Source: Ectocarpus siliculosus (lineage: Eukaryota; Sar; Phaeophyceae; Ectocarpales; Ectocarpaceae). From it: a stretch of DNA of 64,000 bases. The notes under the pieces are model-generated. The model did not search any database and was not told where the DNA came from. It saw nothing but the letters and a program-made list of their open reading frames with translations. Both the position numbers and the translations under genes were made by a program. Location: positions 1,062,566-1,126,565 of the forward strand of contig FN649755.1 in the NCBI GenBank assembly GCA_000310025.1. The letters run 5' to 3'. This document shows, one piece after another, positions 10,031-20,604 of the stretch. The first letter of the stretch is position 1; every line of letters begins with the position of its first letter.

Positions 10031-10800
10031 GACGTTGGGATAAGGGCAGACACAAAGTATTGGGACAGATTTTTCATGAGCTGGGTCGAACGAGGACTCC
10101 ACTTCTCGACGAGCTCTCACCACATCCAGCGCCAACATGTACCAGAAGCATTTGAACGCGCAGAAAGCCTTGCCCGTGTCTCCAGGTAGGTCGACGTACT
10201 CGGGATTGGGTACCTCGCCTGGTGATTTCATCGCCGCGTTCACTGCGTCACATGATGAGCAGATCTAACTCGCATGTCAGAGCTCGGCAAACCGCTCTTC
10301 TTGCGAAAACTCACCAGGGCCATGTGATATCGCCGAACTACTCCATAAATGACTATGTCAACGTTCGTAACCAGTCGTCTGTGTTGCCAGCCACACTGCA
10401 CGGGGGATCGTAAATATCGGAAACAACCCGTTCTTCGACCCGAGGACGGGCGGCGGCGAGAGCTATGCTTCGACGGAGACGACGCTCCATAACACATCCG
10501 GGCTCAATTGGTGACCTTTTGCGTCACGATGAAATGCTGAGCCTCGAGGCAAAGATGAGACGAGGATAGATCGGTGCTGCTGTGTTGCGGGAGTCTGAAG
10601 CCTTCACCTCCTGTACCGGTAACGACTGAAGAAATTACTGAGCTCACCTGAGCTGATACCAACGTTGCCGCTCGTAGTTTGCTCCGAGTTGATGCTCGCT
10701 ATGGCGGCATCAACAGCCGTAAACGACACCGCAATGAAAGTCACCGGCAAAACCATGTCGCCCAATAAAATACTGCCATGAGAGAGAAGCACACGAGTGT
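10031..10800. other. locus A, right part (continuation beyond the LTR element)
   Basis: This resumes the locus A/B alignment after the LTR element and matches about 20,930-21,790. In one plus-strand frame, AGSNEDST..LTTSSANMYQ aligns with AGSHEDAT..LTTNSKNMQQ of locus B, and FFDPRTGGGESYAS aligns with FLDQRTDGGESYAS. On the minus strand, a leader exon at 10648-10756 is also shared with B. The substitutions I compared do not clearly favour one strand. In locus A the plus frame carries a stop and the minus exon 2 stops early, so A is probably non-functional. Confidence 0.6.
10648..10756 (-). CDS. signal-peptide-like first exon in locus A (probably decayed gene)
   Basis: ATG at 10756, then 36 residues starting MVLPVTFIAVSFTAVDAA, a hydrophobic leader followed by a Ser/Thr/Gly-rich stretch ending before the donor GTGAGC. 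The exon ends in phase 1, as its counterpart at 21647-21806 does (both share QTTSGN). The matching acceptor CTCAG precedes 10536, giving a 111-nt intron. In exon 2 the frame stops after about 24 residues (HRD near the start matches B), so the product would be about 60 residues against about 164 in B. Confidence 0.35.
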
Positions 10801-10916
10801 CAATAGTTTATTTCATGCACGCGGGGGCGCACATCACAGGGACGGCAACGCTGGGGGGACGTGTTCGTGGCTGCAAAGCCAGACCGGACACGGGCATTAA
10901 CTTTTGTTGAGAAGCG

Positions 10917-11050
10917 GTTGACAGGGGTTGACAGGCTTGTCAAGGGCGTCTTTTTGGGAATAGTACTACTGTAGATATAGTGTTGGCTTTCGTCCTTTAC
11001 GCGTCTGCCAAGGGGGGGGTGAAACCCCGACAAGCGACACCCAGGGCTGG
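10917..11050. repeat. about 130-bp dispersed repeat, copy 1
   Basis: This matches 59,595-59,725 through GGGGTTGACAG, AGGGCGTCTTTTT, AGTCCTT/CGTCCTT and the GTCAA..CCC end. The ends are loosely inverted (GTTGACAG against CTGTCAAC in copy 2), as in a small foldback or MITE-like element. The two copies are well diverged. Confidence 0.6.
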
Positions 11051-11673
11051 TTATTGCCCGAACGGTAACAACCTGTGAACAGCCCGGTTGTTGACACCCC
11101 GAACGGGAACAACTTGTTCTGACCCGGTACCAGGGGGTAGGATAGCGGGAGTGAGTCTCGCTCTCTTCTCCCGGCTGTGGCGGGTGGCTGCCCCCTGCAT
11201 GATTTACTTTGCGTTAGACGCGAGGCACACGGGCGATTTCCGCAGTGTATGTGGGCTTTTGCATGTGTGTTCACTGCTGGGCTACTGGCTACGGGGCTGC
11301 ACTGGGATTTTCTGTAAAGTTTTTTCACTCGGTATTGGCGCAATATATTTTCGTGGAGGGAGTCATACACGCCATCAAGTGCCATTCCAGTCATTCCAAC
11401 TGCTTCGCCATTCCACTCTTTTGTTAAGAAACCTCCTCGGCGCACGAGACGAGTCAGTGCCATCCAGCACACAGCAAAGCAGGCCCTGCTCGAGAGGCTG
11501 TGCGGCGCTTCGTTCCGCGCGAGTTCGATGAGTGAGATGCACGGTGGCTGTTTCGTAGAGAGAAACAACGGCTGTGCCCCAAGTCCGGTGGATGTGCGGC
11601 CGGACTCGTTCGTTCGGGATATTTTATTTGATAGAAATGATGATGATGATTTCGCCAATTTGACTCTCCCCAA
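10966..11673 (-). CDS. hypothetical ORF of about 235 codons
   Basis: One of the longest open frames outside the LTR element. It lacks an ATG at its left limit; the first internal ATGs lie in the GMTGMALDGVYDSLHENIL region, so an upstream exon would be needed. The central part (RACFAVCWMALTRLVRRGG, then GVYDSLHENILRQYRVKKLY) has ordinary protein-like composition. The C-terminal 40 or so codons run through the dispersed repeat at 10917-11050, which argues against the whole frame being a conserved gene. The opposite strand is also open for 147 codons. No family was recognised. Confidence 0.25.
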   Translation of the reverse strand: MGRVKLAKSSSSFLSNKISRTNESGRTSTGLGAQPLFLSTKQPPCISLIELARNEAPHSLSSRACFAVCWMALTRLVRRGGFLTKEWNGEAVGMTGMALDGVYDSLHENILRQYRVKKLYRKSQCSPVASSPAVNTHAKAHIHCGNRPCASRLTQSKSCRGQPPATAGRRERDSLPLSYPLVPGQNKLFPFGVSTTGLFTGCYRSGNNQPWVSLVGVSPPPWQTRKGRKPTLYLQ

Positions 11674-11916
11674 GTCGCCGCCATCGCATGGTCAAGTCGC
11701 CGCATCTCTCGCCAAAACCAATAACTCTCTCACCGAGAATTCAGGGCGTGCAGAGAAGAAGGAGCTCCGGGAAAGGACGGGCGCTGTGAGGTGAAGTGTG
11801 ATGAGGTTTGTGTGTGCTCGGGAAAAATTGTTTGCTGGCGTATACATACGTTCACAACACTTTTTTTTTTTGTCGGAATTGGACAACCATTATTATTTTT
11901 ATTTTTTTTCTTAGTA

Positions 11917-11965
11917 TGACACAACGAATCCATCTCTATCATAGAGTCTGAGACACAATAATAAT
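11917..11965 (-). repeat. short dispersed repeat core, copy 1
   Basis: The reverse complement contains GATAGAGATGGATTCGTTGT followed by GTCATA, which recurs on the plus strand at about 54,385-54,415. An A-rich, AATAA-rich stretch follows in both copies. It may be the 3' end of a SINE or LINE; too little is present to classify. Confidence 0.5.
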
Positions 11966-11969
11966 GGTT

Positions 11970-12760
11970 GAATCCCTGGTTGGAGTGTTTTTGTTTTTTT
12001 TGTTTTGAAGTCGCCAGACGGTGACGTTTCAGCACCGACCGTTCTTGCCGGAATGTCCCGGGCCGGTTCAGATTTTGCCACCCCGGAGGGAGCACCGGCT
12101 TTACACTGCCAATTCCGGACGAAACACGCCAAAAAATAAATCACCCTGAGAGAGGACAGAACCACAAAACGTAAACGCCGAACTGCTACACGCGACCGTT
12201 TGTGTCTTTTATTTTACTTTTACCCCCAGCAGCCATGCAACCATCCATGCAGTCATGCAGTCATGCAACTGGTGAACTTGCTGAACTTGCTGAAGTTGAT
12301 CTGACGAGAATAATAATGGTGGTTGGGAGCGCGGTTGGTGCGTGCATTCTCACGTTCAGGGCGGAACAACACATACATATGTGATTGACTACGGAGTGCT
12401 GTAGTCTGATATTGGCTGCATATATATATATAGTGTTCAGTTCCGAAAGCGTATGTATGAAGCATGCGCCCTTATCCTCATCGCTCCAACACCGCGACAT
12501 ATATATGCATACCGGTCACCGCGCGGTTACCCCTCGTATGTATGCATCTACATATGCATTTGGTTTTTTTTTTGGTCTTCAACACTTCAAATCAGCGCTC
12601 ACAGCACTACATACAGTAGTAGTGCCGTTTCCAACCCGTAGTCACACAAAAGGGCCCCTCTCTACCCTCCCTTCCTGCAGTACGTTGCCTTCGGTTTATA
12701 ATGCGAGACGAGTTCAGGACTCTCTTCCCTCTGTGTACACACGAACTGCATAGCGCTATC
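11970..12760. other. spacer without supportable gene
   Basis: Only short frames on both strands, T-rich and TA-rich runs (for example the TATATATATATA at 12420) and a few ATG-rich segments. I see no domain, splice pattern or second copy that would support a gene. Confidence 0.5.
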
Positions 12761-12834
12761 CACTACGCCGGGATTCGAACCCGTGACCTGACCTCTAAAA
12801 GGTTTGAGGATACCAACTAGACCATCGGGGCGAC
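12761..12834 (-). other. tRNA-like pseudogene sequence
   Basis: On the minus strand this has a good A box (TGGTCTAGTTGG) and B box (GGTTCGAATCC) at normal spacing and an anticodon-arm-like ACC-loop-GGT. The acceptor arms do not pair, the T stem has one mismatch, and only three pairs of the anticodon stem form. In that fold the loop would place UUA at the anticodon, but with this many mismatches it should be read as a tRNA-derived relic or SINE head, not as a gene. It abuts a MITE 6 bp away. Confidence 0.6.
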
Positions 12835-12839
12835 CGACA

Positions 12840-13060
12840 TACCGTATATGACACAAGATAACACACCCCCTTGGCCGATTTTCAAAGCTCTATTTCTCAA
12901 CAGCAGGAAGAGTCACAGCGCCGAAAACGGCGGCGTTGGAACCGTCTCATCGAGAGCTGTTCGAAAACGTATTGTTTCATTTATGCATCCTCTTCGTCGT
13001 GGAGTAATCGAGCTTTGAAAATCGGTCCAGGGGGTGTGTTATCTTGTGTCATATATGGTA
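12840..13060 (+). mobile_element. MITE family 1, copy 1 (221 bp, long TIRs, TA target)
   Basis: The termini are inverted repeats of about 50 bp starting CCGTATATGACACAAG and ending CTTGTGTCATATATGG, flanked by TA on both sides. This fits a non-autonomous Tc1/mariner-type element with TA target duplication (family inference from the TA and the TIR). The interior has no ORF of note. It is in the same orientation as the copy at 47,722 and inverted relative to 13,990. Confidence 0.88.
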
Positions 13061-13061
13061 C

Positions 13062-13989
13062 GTGTGAGGGGAAAAGAAAGTCCGCGCATTTCAAGCTTGT
13101 CACAAGGATTGTACGGAACCGAACCGGGCAATGCGCGGTTGTCATTTCATAGTTATTCATACCCCCGCATGCGTGTGTGTCTTTTGTGTGACTGCAGCTG
13201 TGTCTTTCGTTGTTATTTGTGCGGTTTGTTGTGTGTCTCGAGATCTACCGAAAACATCGTGGCGCAGCATCGTGAGATCCAGTGATGGCGTTGTCGGGAG
13301 CGGAGGAGGAACGCAGCAAGAAGAACGTTCTTCTACTGGTGGAACTTTTGTGACAGCAGTGCGTCCTGGAAAATATCCCGCCCCCCGGCGTGCACAACGC
13401 GGCCCTAGACAGCAGAGCCGGGGAAACATGTGGACTTATACAAGGAACACCTGGGACACCGTGAGGCGCTCGTCGAATGTGTGGAGCATCGAACGGCGGC
13501 CTGCTCCTCATCTGCTGCTGAAGAGGTGAAACAACGCACGCACAAACACGCCGCCGCCCGCAGGCCCTGCATAATTTTGCCAAGTTCACGTTCCGTCTCT
13601 GGTGAAGGGCGGAGCAAGCAGCAGGGCAGGCGATCGATAGAGATCATGGACCGCTGTACGAACTTGTTTGTAAATAATCGATGGCTCGACTTGGCTCGAC
13701 ACCATCATGGGCATTTCACCGCTTTTTTCGCTCAGCAATACCACGCCTACTTTTCTCTCTCCGTTGGGCCGTGTGTATAATCTGTCTCTTTGTTGTAACA
13801 TCAGGCCGAAATTGTCGACCACCGACATTAGAACAAGGCGTCGACCTACGTGTGAAATGAGGCGACTTACCATACTCTTTTCTCAAATTCCTACGTCCGG
13901 GGGGGGGGGGAGGAATGAGGTGTACCCAAGCTCTTGCTCTTGAGGTATCGAGACTATTGGGGTAGCAAGATTCGGCCGCGTTCGCCTAT
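13062..13989. other. spacer between two inverted MITE copies
   Basis: About 930 bp with several overlapping short frames on both strands (up to 132 codons) and a poly-G run near 13,902. No recognisable protein was found. Confidence 0.4.
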
Positions 13990-14210
13990 TACCGTATATG
14001 ACACAAGATAACACACCCCCTGGACCGATTTCCAAAGCTCGATTACTCCACGACGAAGAGGATGCACAAACAAAACGATACATTTTCGAAAATTTCTCGA
14101 CGAGACGATTCCAACGCTGCCGTTTTCGGCGCCGTGACTCTTCCTGCTGTTGAGAAATCGAGCTTTGAAAATCGGCCAAGGGGGTGTGTTATCTTGTGTC
14201 ATATACGGTA
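13990..14210 (-). mobile_element. MITE family 1, copy 2 (221 bp)
   Basis: The ends are CCGTATATGACACAAG and CTTGTGTCATATACGG with TA flanks, and the length equals copy 1. The asymmetric interior (AACAGCAGGAAGAGTCAC in copy 1) is reversed here, so the two copies are inverted and about 0.93 kb apart. Confidence 0.88.
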
Positions 14211-14789
14211 TTAGTGGCTCATCCCTTGGGCTGCGGTCAACCGAGGGGACACACGAAAGAAAGACTTCGGCTCCTCGTTTTGTTCCCGCGGGTGTTCGTG
14301 CTTCGTCTTCCCCTCCCTGGCAGGTATGTTCCTTGACCGGAAGACTGCTGTAGTCGCTGTGCTAGCAGCAGCTTTGGTCGCCGGACGACGTCAGCGCAGG
14401 CGACATCGTCGGTAAGCCCCTCCATTTCGTGCGTCCACGGAATGACGGAGGTACATTCTCCCAAGTGTGCGCACGTTAGGAGTACTGCTGTATTGTATTG
14501 TAGCACCGTATACTGTTTTGGCTGGCGACCGAAACGTGCGGGGGGGGAAGTATGCACTTAAAGGGATAAAGAGGAGAAACAAATCGCACAATGACAGCAC
14601 TGCAAGGAGGGTGGATGCCAGGAGAGATGAACGTCCACATAGCCCTTGCCCCTATGTGCAGCAGACTCATTGGGGAACGTAGATACTAACGCGGTCGACT
14701 GTTTGTTGACTTGTGGGTCATCGGCCAAAAGGCAGAGCAAGCAATACGTAGAACCCCCCCCCCCCCATGGACCCCCCCTCCGCACGGTG

Positions 14790-15325
14790 TATGCCGTCGG
14801 GGATGGGTTTTCGTCGTTTGGCAACGACGTTGTAAAACAAGCCGATCACTTCGTGAGCTCGGCAACTAGGTTGTTACCGTTTTTTTTCCCGTTGGTTTTT
14901 TTTTTTTGCGGTAACCATATGAAGGTGGTCGAGTAGACTATGTTGTGCGGGATCGACAACCCTCACCTCGCGCAAAGGGGATAGTTGCACCACGTTGTGT
15001 TAAGTTTGTCTACAAGTAGCACCCTCAAGGCAGTTACACAGTGCTTACAACTATCCCTGGAAGTGAAAGCACCAGAAAATGAATTAAGCCATACGCTGCT
15101 GTCATGTTAGTATGTACAAGATACCGACCACCCTTGGCAGGATGCAGCGCACCCTTCATGCGACTCGCCGAATACCCCACGGTGCTTCGCGCTTGGTGAT
15201 GTGAGAACCTGGTCCGGTGAGAACCGGGCGTGCTCCGTCCCGGCTTTGTAGGGATTGTAGGGATGGGAGGTCAATGGTCTAACGACTTCGGCATGCACGA
15301 CTATGAGTGTACCCCCCCCCCCGTC
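14790..15325 (-). mobile_element. SINE-like element, copy 1
   Basis: Read on the minus strand, this starts after a poly-G run, has a tRNA-like head (GTCGTTAGACCATTGACCTC in the sister copy; box B-like GGTTCTCACCGG), and continues through a unique body, T/A-rich runs and a conserved 3' part (GAGCTCACGAAGTGATCGGC). It matches 42,978-43,500 over its whole length, with moderate divergence. The head resembles a Ser/Leu-type tRNA with an extended variable region. This suggests a tRNA-derived SINE about 530 bp long; target duplications were not identified. Confidence 0.6.
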
Positions 15326-15502
15326 CCCCCTGGTCGAGTCGTCTTGCCCCGAAACAACTAGTCTAGGAGTCCCTCCCTCCGTCCCCCCCTCCACTGTGGA
15401 GTGTCGCTTCCGAAAGGAACAGAGAGCATACCTCAGCCCGAGGGTTAAAAATCCGAGACGATACGTGGGACAGCTTGTTCTTCTGCGCGTATCGCAACTC
15501 AA

Positions 15503-15831
15503 TTGTTCCACCACCGGTGGCAGTTTAGTTGTAGAAAATCTTTCGTCGCACGCCGGATCGCCGATGCTGCATCAGTGTCTAATCTTTGGGGGTTGCTCCG
15601 AAATGCTCCCCTCGGAGTGCTTGCCAATCAATCCCTGGCGTTGGTGGGTTGTTCCTCAAATATTGCAGGCATGTCGCCCTCCCTCCCAGATTTTCCGCCG
15701 GAGCGGTCTACGGCATTGATGTCCCCCACCCGCCCACCGACGTGCGTAGGCTGTGACGGGGACACCACAGACAAGTTTCGCTCCTGCTGGCCTTGTGGGG
15801 GTGGGGCTGGAGAGTCGTCAAACTGTACTCG
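15503..15831 (+). CDS. possible exon, Cys-containing C-terminus
   Basis: The frame stays open to a consensus donor (GTAAGG at 15832). It encodes a Leu/Pro/Ser-rich stretch and then TCVGCDGDTTDKFRSCWPCG, a compact four-Cys cluster that could bind metal or form disulfides. Downstream exons could not be placed. Not recognised. Confidence 0.25.
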
Positions 15832-16069
15832 GTAAGGGTCAATGGTGTTCCGATTCTGCCTCGTAGCTCGTATGTGTCAGCATCACGCACGCTTGTCTTA
15901 CCTTCGCACATCTGTAGCAGACACATTTTTTTGTCGTCGTAACGATCGTTGATGCTTGCCTATGTTGCCAAGGTATCATGCCGCAATGGTCGCAGGCATT
16001 TCTTTTCCGTTCCCCACGAGGGTGCCAGCCTTCTTGAAAGGGTCCTCAGTGATTCCTACCCCGGCACTG

Positions 16070-16690
16070 TTAACCTTCCCCCGACTCATCGTGCTTCCCT
16101 TCTTTCGAATCGTAATGCTTCACCCCTGCGCATTTTGATTTTTCAGTGTTTGCGAGGCCTGCGGCTCGCCGCGGTGTGGTTCTCCGGGAAGGCGTTTTCC
16201 ATAGGGCTGAGGAGGAGGGCGCTGCTCGGCAGGGCACCGGTGGCGGGGGGGGGTTGGCTACCGGCGATGCTGCCCCCTCGAGCAACGTGACGGCTGGCAC
16301 CGCCGACTCGCAGGCCGGAAGGATTGGATGAACTCCGGCCGTCTCACCTTCGACCACGGTGGACACATCTATCTGCTGACCGGGTGGGAAGGCTTGTTTT
16401 TGGCACGGTTTCTGTAGGTTGGAACCGAACCAACTAGTAGATAGTGGCGCAGATCCAGTGGAGGATGCACGCAGTCCAAACAAGGCCGAAATGGGGTACG
16501 GTGGAGACATGAGTTCGGGGAGGAGGTGGTGTTCATGAAAATCACCCGTCGTCTCTCTCTTTTTGTTGGTGTTGGGAGCGATGGGGCACGGGCAATCACG
16601 GGATGGGGCATGGTGGGCACGGTCGAGCATAACGTCGGGTAGAAGCAAATCCAGCTTGCCCGCAAAGCGGCAAGTTTCGTGCCGTTTCAT
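16070..16690 (-). CDS. hypothetical 206-aa Pro/Ser/Ala-rich protein
   Basis: The ATG at 16690 is the first in a frame open from 16720, ending with TAA at 16070. The N-terminal third is mixed in composition (MKRHETCRFAGKLDLLLPDV). The rest is rich in Pro, Ser and Ala, includes a five-Pro run, and ends basic and acidic (SKEGKHDESGEG). No domain was recognised. The opposite strand is also partly open (61 codons, Gly/Ala-rich), as expected for GC-rich DNA, so coding on this strand is uncertain. A TATA-like element is not evident upstream. Confidence 0.33.
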   Translation of the reverse strand: MKRHETCRFAGKLDLLLPDVMLDRAHHAPSRDCPCPIAPNTNKKRETTGDFHEHHLLPELMSPPYPISALFGLRASSTGSAPLSTSWFGSNLQKPCQKQAFPPGQQIDVSTVVEGETAGVHPILPACESAVPAVTLLEGAASPVANPPPPPVPCRAAPSSSALWKTPSRRTTPRRAAGLANTEKSKCAGVKHYDSKEGKHDESGEG

Positions 16691-16691
16691 T

Positions 16692-17880
16692 TTGCGACCG
16701 ATGGTACTACTATACCGCACCCCTTCATCGTGCCGGATGGTTTCTCTTCCTACCCTGGCTCTGTCGTTTGTTTATAAGACTTTTTGCTCCTCACTGCTGT
16801 AGAGTTAGTTTAAATATAGGCTAGGCTTGATTGAGCGTGTAGGGAGAGCTCTCCCTAGTCGACCTTGCTTGCTTGAATGTGTCATGAGATCGTTTGTCGT
16901 TTGTCTTGGTTGATGTTGCGAGCGGCTAAAAACTCCGACTTGTTGTATAGGATAGTCGGCAGCTGCAGAGAATGCAACGAGAGACCAAACAGGGTTGGCG
17001 AGAAGGGGGGGGAGGGGGGGGGGTCACTTTGGAGAGCAAGGGCGTGGTATCAGTTGAGGCTCCGTTCCGCGTCTTGCGTGATGCCGAAGTGTCCATGTAT
17101 CACTACGCCTAGGCCTGCCGACCTTTCCGGCGCGTCGCGAATAATAGGCATGACGGTGTATGGTTTGTACAGGACAGAGCTTGTTGCCTTCGCAGCGATG
17201 TGTCCCGGCCCCTTCCCTTCCGTACTTCTCCGTAGTGTGCTCTCCGTAAACCTCGCGGGGTGGGGTTTGTCGGTGGAGAAACCAGTCATAGAACAACTCC
17301 CCAGGTTCGTTTGGCGGTACGAGTGAGGATAGCTTGGTTTGGTCCCCACCACAAATTTGCATGGTGCTGCATTCCGGCTGGAGTGTCTCTGGTCTCCAGG
17401 ACAAGAGTGACTTCTCGATTTTTTATTAAGTGTTTGCCCTGCATACCTCGGTGTGTTTCATGGATCGGAGGTGACCGTCTTCTGTACGTATACAAAAAAA
17501 AGTTTTTTTCACCACATGTTTGCGCGTTGGACAGCCTTGCTTGATATGTTCCGGGTTTGCTTTCGTCGTGCGTTGTTGTTCTAGCCTGTAGCCTGTGTAG
17601 GGTGCGTGTTCGTCACACGTGTGACGACCAGATCGGTAATCGTTGCGACCGATTGGAGTTGTGCCGACGATGGTGGTACGAAAATGAAATTCAAAACAAG
17701 GGTTGCCGACATCATTGCGTGAACCATGCCTTCGAAGCCTCCCACGGGTGCTGCACACGGAGGGTATTCCTGTTTTCGTAGCTCGTCTATGTAAATGTAT
17801 GTGTGTGTGTGTAGGCGGACGTATTTTTGTCAAGTTCCTGATTTTCACGAGCCAGCCCACGGGGGATAACGGAACTGTGA
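16692..17880. other. spacer without supportable gene
   Basis: Many short frames on both strands (up to 149 codons), a long G run at about 16,996-17,025 and no shared copy elsewhere in the window. Confidence 0.4.
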
Positions 17881-20604
17881 AATGCGTGCAACCTTCGCTT
17901 GGTGGTCGCCATCATTGCATCCCTGGCCCTGCCTCGTTATCAGCAGAAATACATTTGATTTCGCCCAGAGCCCCCGCAACAACTTGACGGTCTTCTTGTT
18001 AATGGCCGGGCCATCGCTTGATCGGGCGGGGGGTTGTCGGGAGAACCATCCCATTCCATGTTTTTGTCAAACCCTTGTCTGTCTTCTCGCCATTGCCACG
18101 CACAGCTCTCTGTGCTTTCTCGTTGGATGGAGGACGGTTCTGAATCCTCTGTCAGAAATCGGACGCTCTCTACAGGGTTGGCTTGTTCTCACATAGCACG
18201 AGGCGTTGTCGACAATCCTCGGGGGGGCAAAGCGAGAACCGCTCAATCGATAACAAAAACGTTACCGGGTACCACGTGCTGCCGTCGCGGTTTTGATTGG
18301 AAAATGTGTGCCCAAAACACCTGAACCTCTTTGATGCTCGGTGACACACGTGCTGGAGAACGAAGTCGGGCAAAAAAAAAAGTTTTCAGCATATTCGGGT
18401 AAAAAAAGGGCTCGACCTACATAGCATTGCACATGTTTTCAGTTTTAAGAACGGCAACCTGATTAACGGCAACCTGATTATCTCCGAGTTTTCAAGAGGG
18501 CGGGCACTGGCACTGGCTGTGCTCGTGGTTGTTGATGCGCTGTCGTTGTTCTTTCCATGGTAGAAAGGGTTCTCTCCAGCAGGTCTTCCTCCATTCTCTT
18601 CAACAGCGGGAAGCGACTATTCCCGGTCGATCACACGCTGAAAAAAGGACAGAAGGTACAAATTAACGGAGAGCTGCATGTGCTCTGCCACTTAGAGAAT
18701 AGCATTTGTATTAACAAGAAGTGCCCACAATACGTAGGACAAAGGAAGAACAAGCATGCAGCACCCGAAAAGCAGCCCCACAAACGAAAACGTTTCAGGC
18801 CTTCCATCGTATACCTTTTTTTGAGTAAGTTAGCCTGTGACCACGGGAATCGACCCCGTCAAGTGCTAGACTAGTACGGACAGAAGAAGGTACCGGGCAG
18901 AGAGATCAGAACCGTTTTTTAATGTGAAAACAACAACAACACAACATCGCTCCAGCTGGGATCCTGCGTCTCGGCCACTACCGACGCTGCAGGAGCACCA
19001 CGACCACCACAAACAGTTTGCTACACCCCTCGCAACCCTATCAAGCCGAGGATTGGTCATCTTCGGGTTTCTCCAGTCCACCAGGTGGGCCCATCTCCGC
19101 CCCCCGGAGTATTCGGAAGAAGGGCTCCACATACAATGACACAATCAATAGGAATCTACGACGCCGTCCAAGCTCCGAATAACACCCTGATGGATCAAAT
19201 CCCTCTAGGCCCTCACTTTCCACCCCTCTAAACACTAATGTACTTACATGACACCGAATAAAGCGTGTACAATCCAACTTGAAAAGAAAGACCCGCACGT
19301 ACCAACGCACGCTTGCCTTGGTGCAGAACATCGTGATGAAGGGCATCCCGGCTTCATCCGCCAAAGAACGTGTTGCGGAGCGTTACTACTCTGGACAAAA
19401 CCGAGCCCCGCCACGCCGTGCGCGTTGTTTATACAACGTATTTCTCCCAAGAGACACAGAGCTCTGACTATTCGCCTTCCGCTACCCCCCCTGTGGATCC
19501 TTCTCTCTATTTCGGGATCCCTTCCAAAATCGCAAGGTCCTGGCCCCTGCTACGCCGCGCTAGAGTGCTGCCTCCTCCTCTTGGTCACAAGCAACAAATC
19601 TTTGTGCTCAAGTGAAGCTTCCATTATAACGGACTCCTCTCTAATCTCCCCCTACAACCGCAGAGGATTCGGTGTTCTCCCTTGCACATTTTGCGATAGC
19701 TCCCGTGCCTTGTACAATAATTATGGTACCCTCACCTTTGGTGAGTGCTTGTTCAAGAGACCACGGGCAATCGGCCGTGTCCCAAACGTTTGGTCCATCT
19801 ACCTCCCCCCCCTCCGCCCCATTTGAAACTCTTGTTCGCATATCCGGAAACTCTTGTTCGCATATCCTGAGGGTCCATTTTTCGACCAATCATCTGATAC
19901 AAGATATGAACAGCTCTACCCAAATCCAAAATTTCATCCATATAGTTTTCGACGAGCATCGACGAAAATGACATGGCCCAAAAACCGTATCTGGTAGGGT
20001 TTTCTTTTCTCGTTATCTTATGATAACCACCACCAGCATAGTTTTCCTATGGAGGGCCGTACGCGGCTTCCCCTCGTAGCCCAGAGACTCAAATTTACCG
20101 ACTACAATAAAACAAAAAATCTAACCTGAGTAAGATATTCCACAATTTTTCAAAATCCCACATCGTCTCCCAGTCTTCAAATCACGGCTGGCTAAAAAAA
20201 AAACTTTAAATAAAAACGTCGCGCGTGCTTTTTTTCCTGTCAAAATTGTCGTTCGAAACCTGTGTCGTCTGCCTCGATGTGGGGATCATTTGTAGCACGG
20301 GTGGAATCCCGCCTAGTTTGAGACATATTGTCTTGAAAGTTATGGCCAGATGACCAACCCTTGAAATTGTCGTCCTGGGCGGACCATAAGTCCCCTCTCC
20401 CTAGCCCACAAGTGGACGAGCAGTGCAGTTCCTCTCGCCCATATCGCAGCAACCCGCAAGGTGCGATACATCTGTCGCGAGAGCCGGAGAGAAGAACGAC
20501 CGGGCACGAGGGAAAACGGGGCGGGAACATACTATTTGCAGGGGGTGTTCACCACACCATGTAGAACCGCACTGTCCGCAGTGCCATTTTTTCTATTCTA
20601 TCTC

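Noticed and set aside
12761-12834. Functional tRNA gene (possibly a UAA suppressor)
   Set aside because: A and B boxes are good but the acceptor arms do not pair and the anticodon and T stems are incomplete; treated as a relic.
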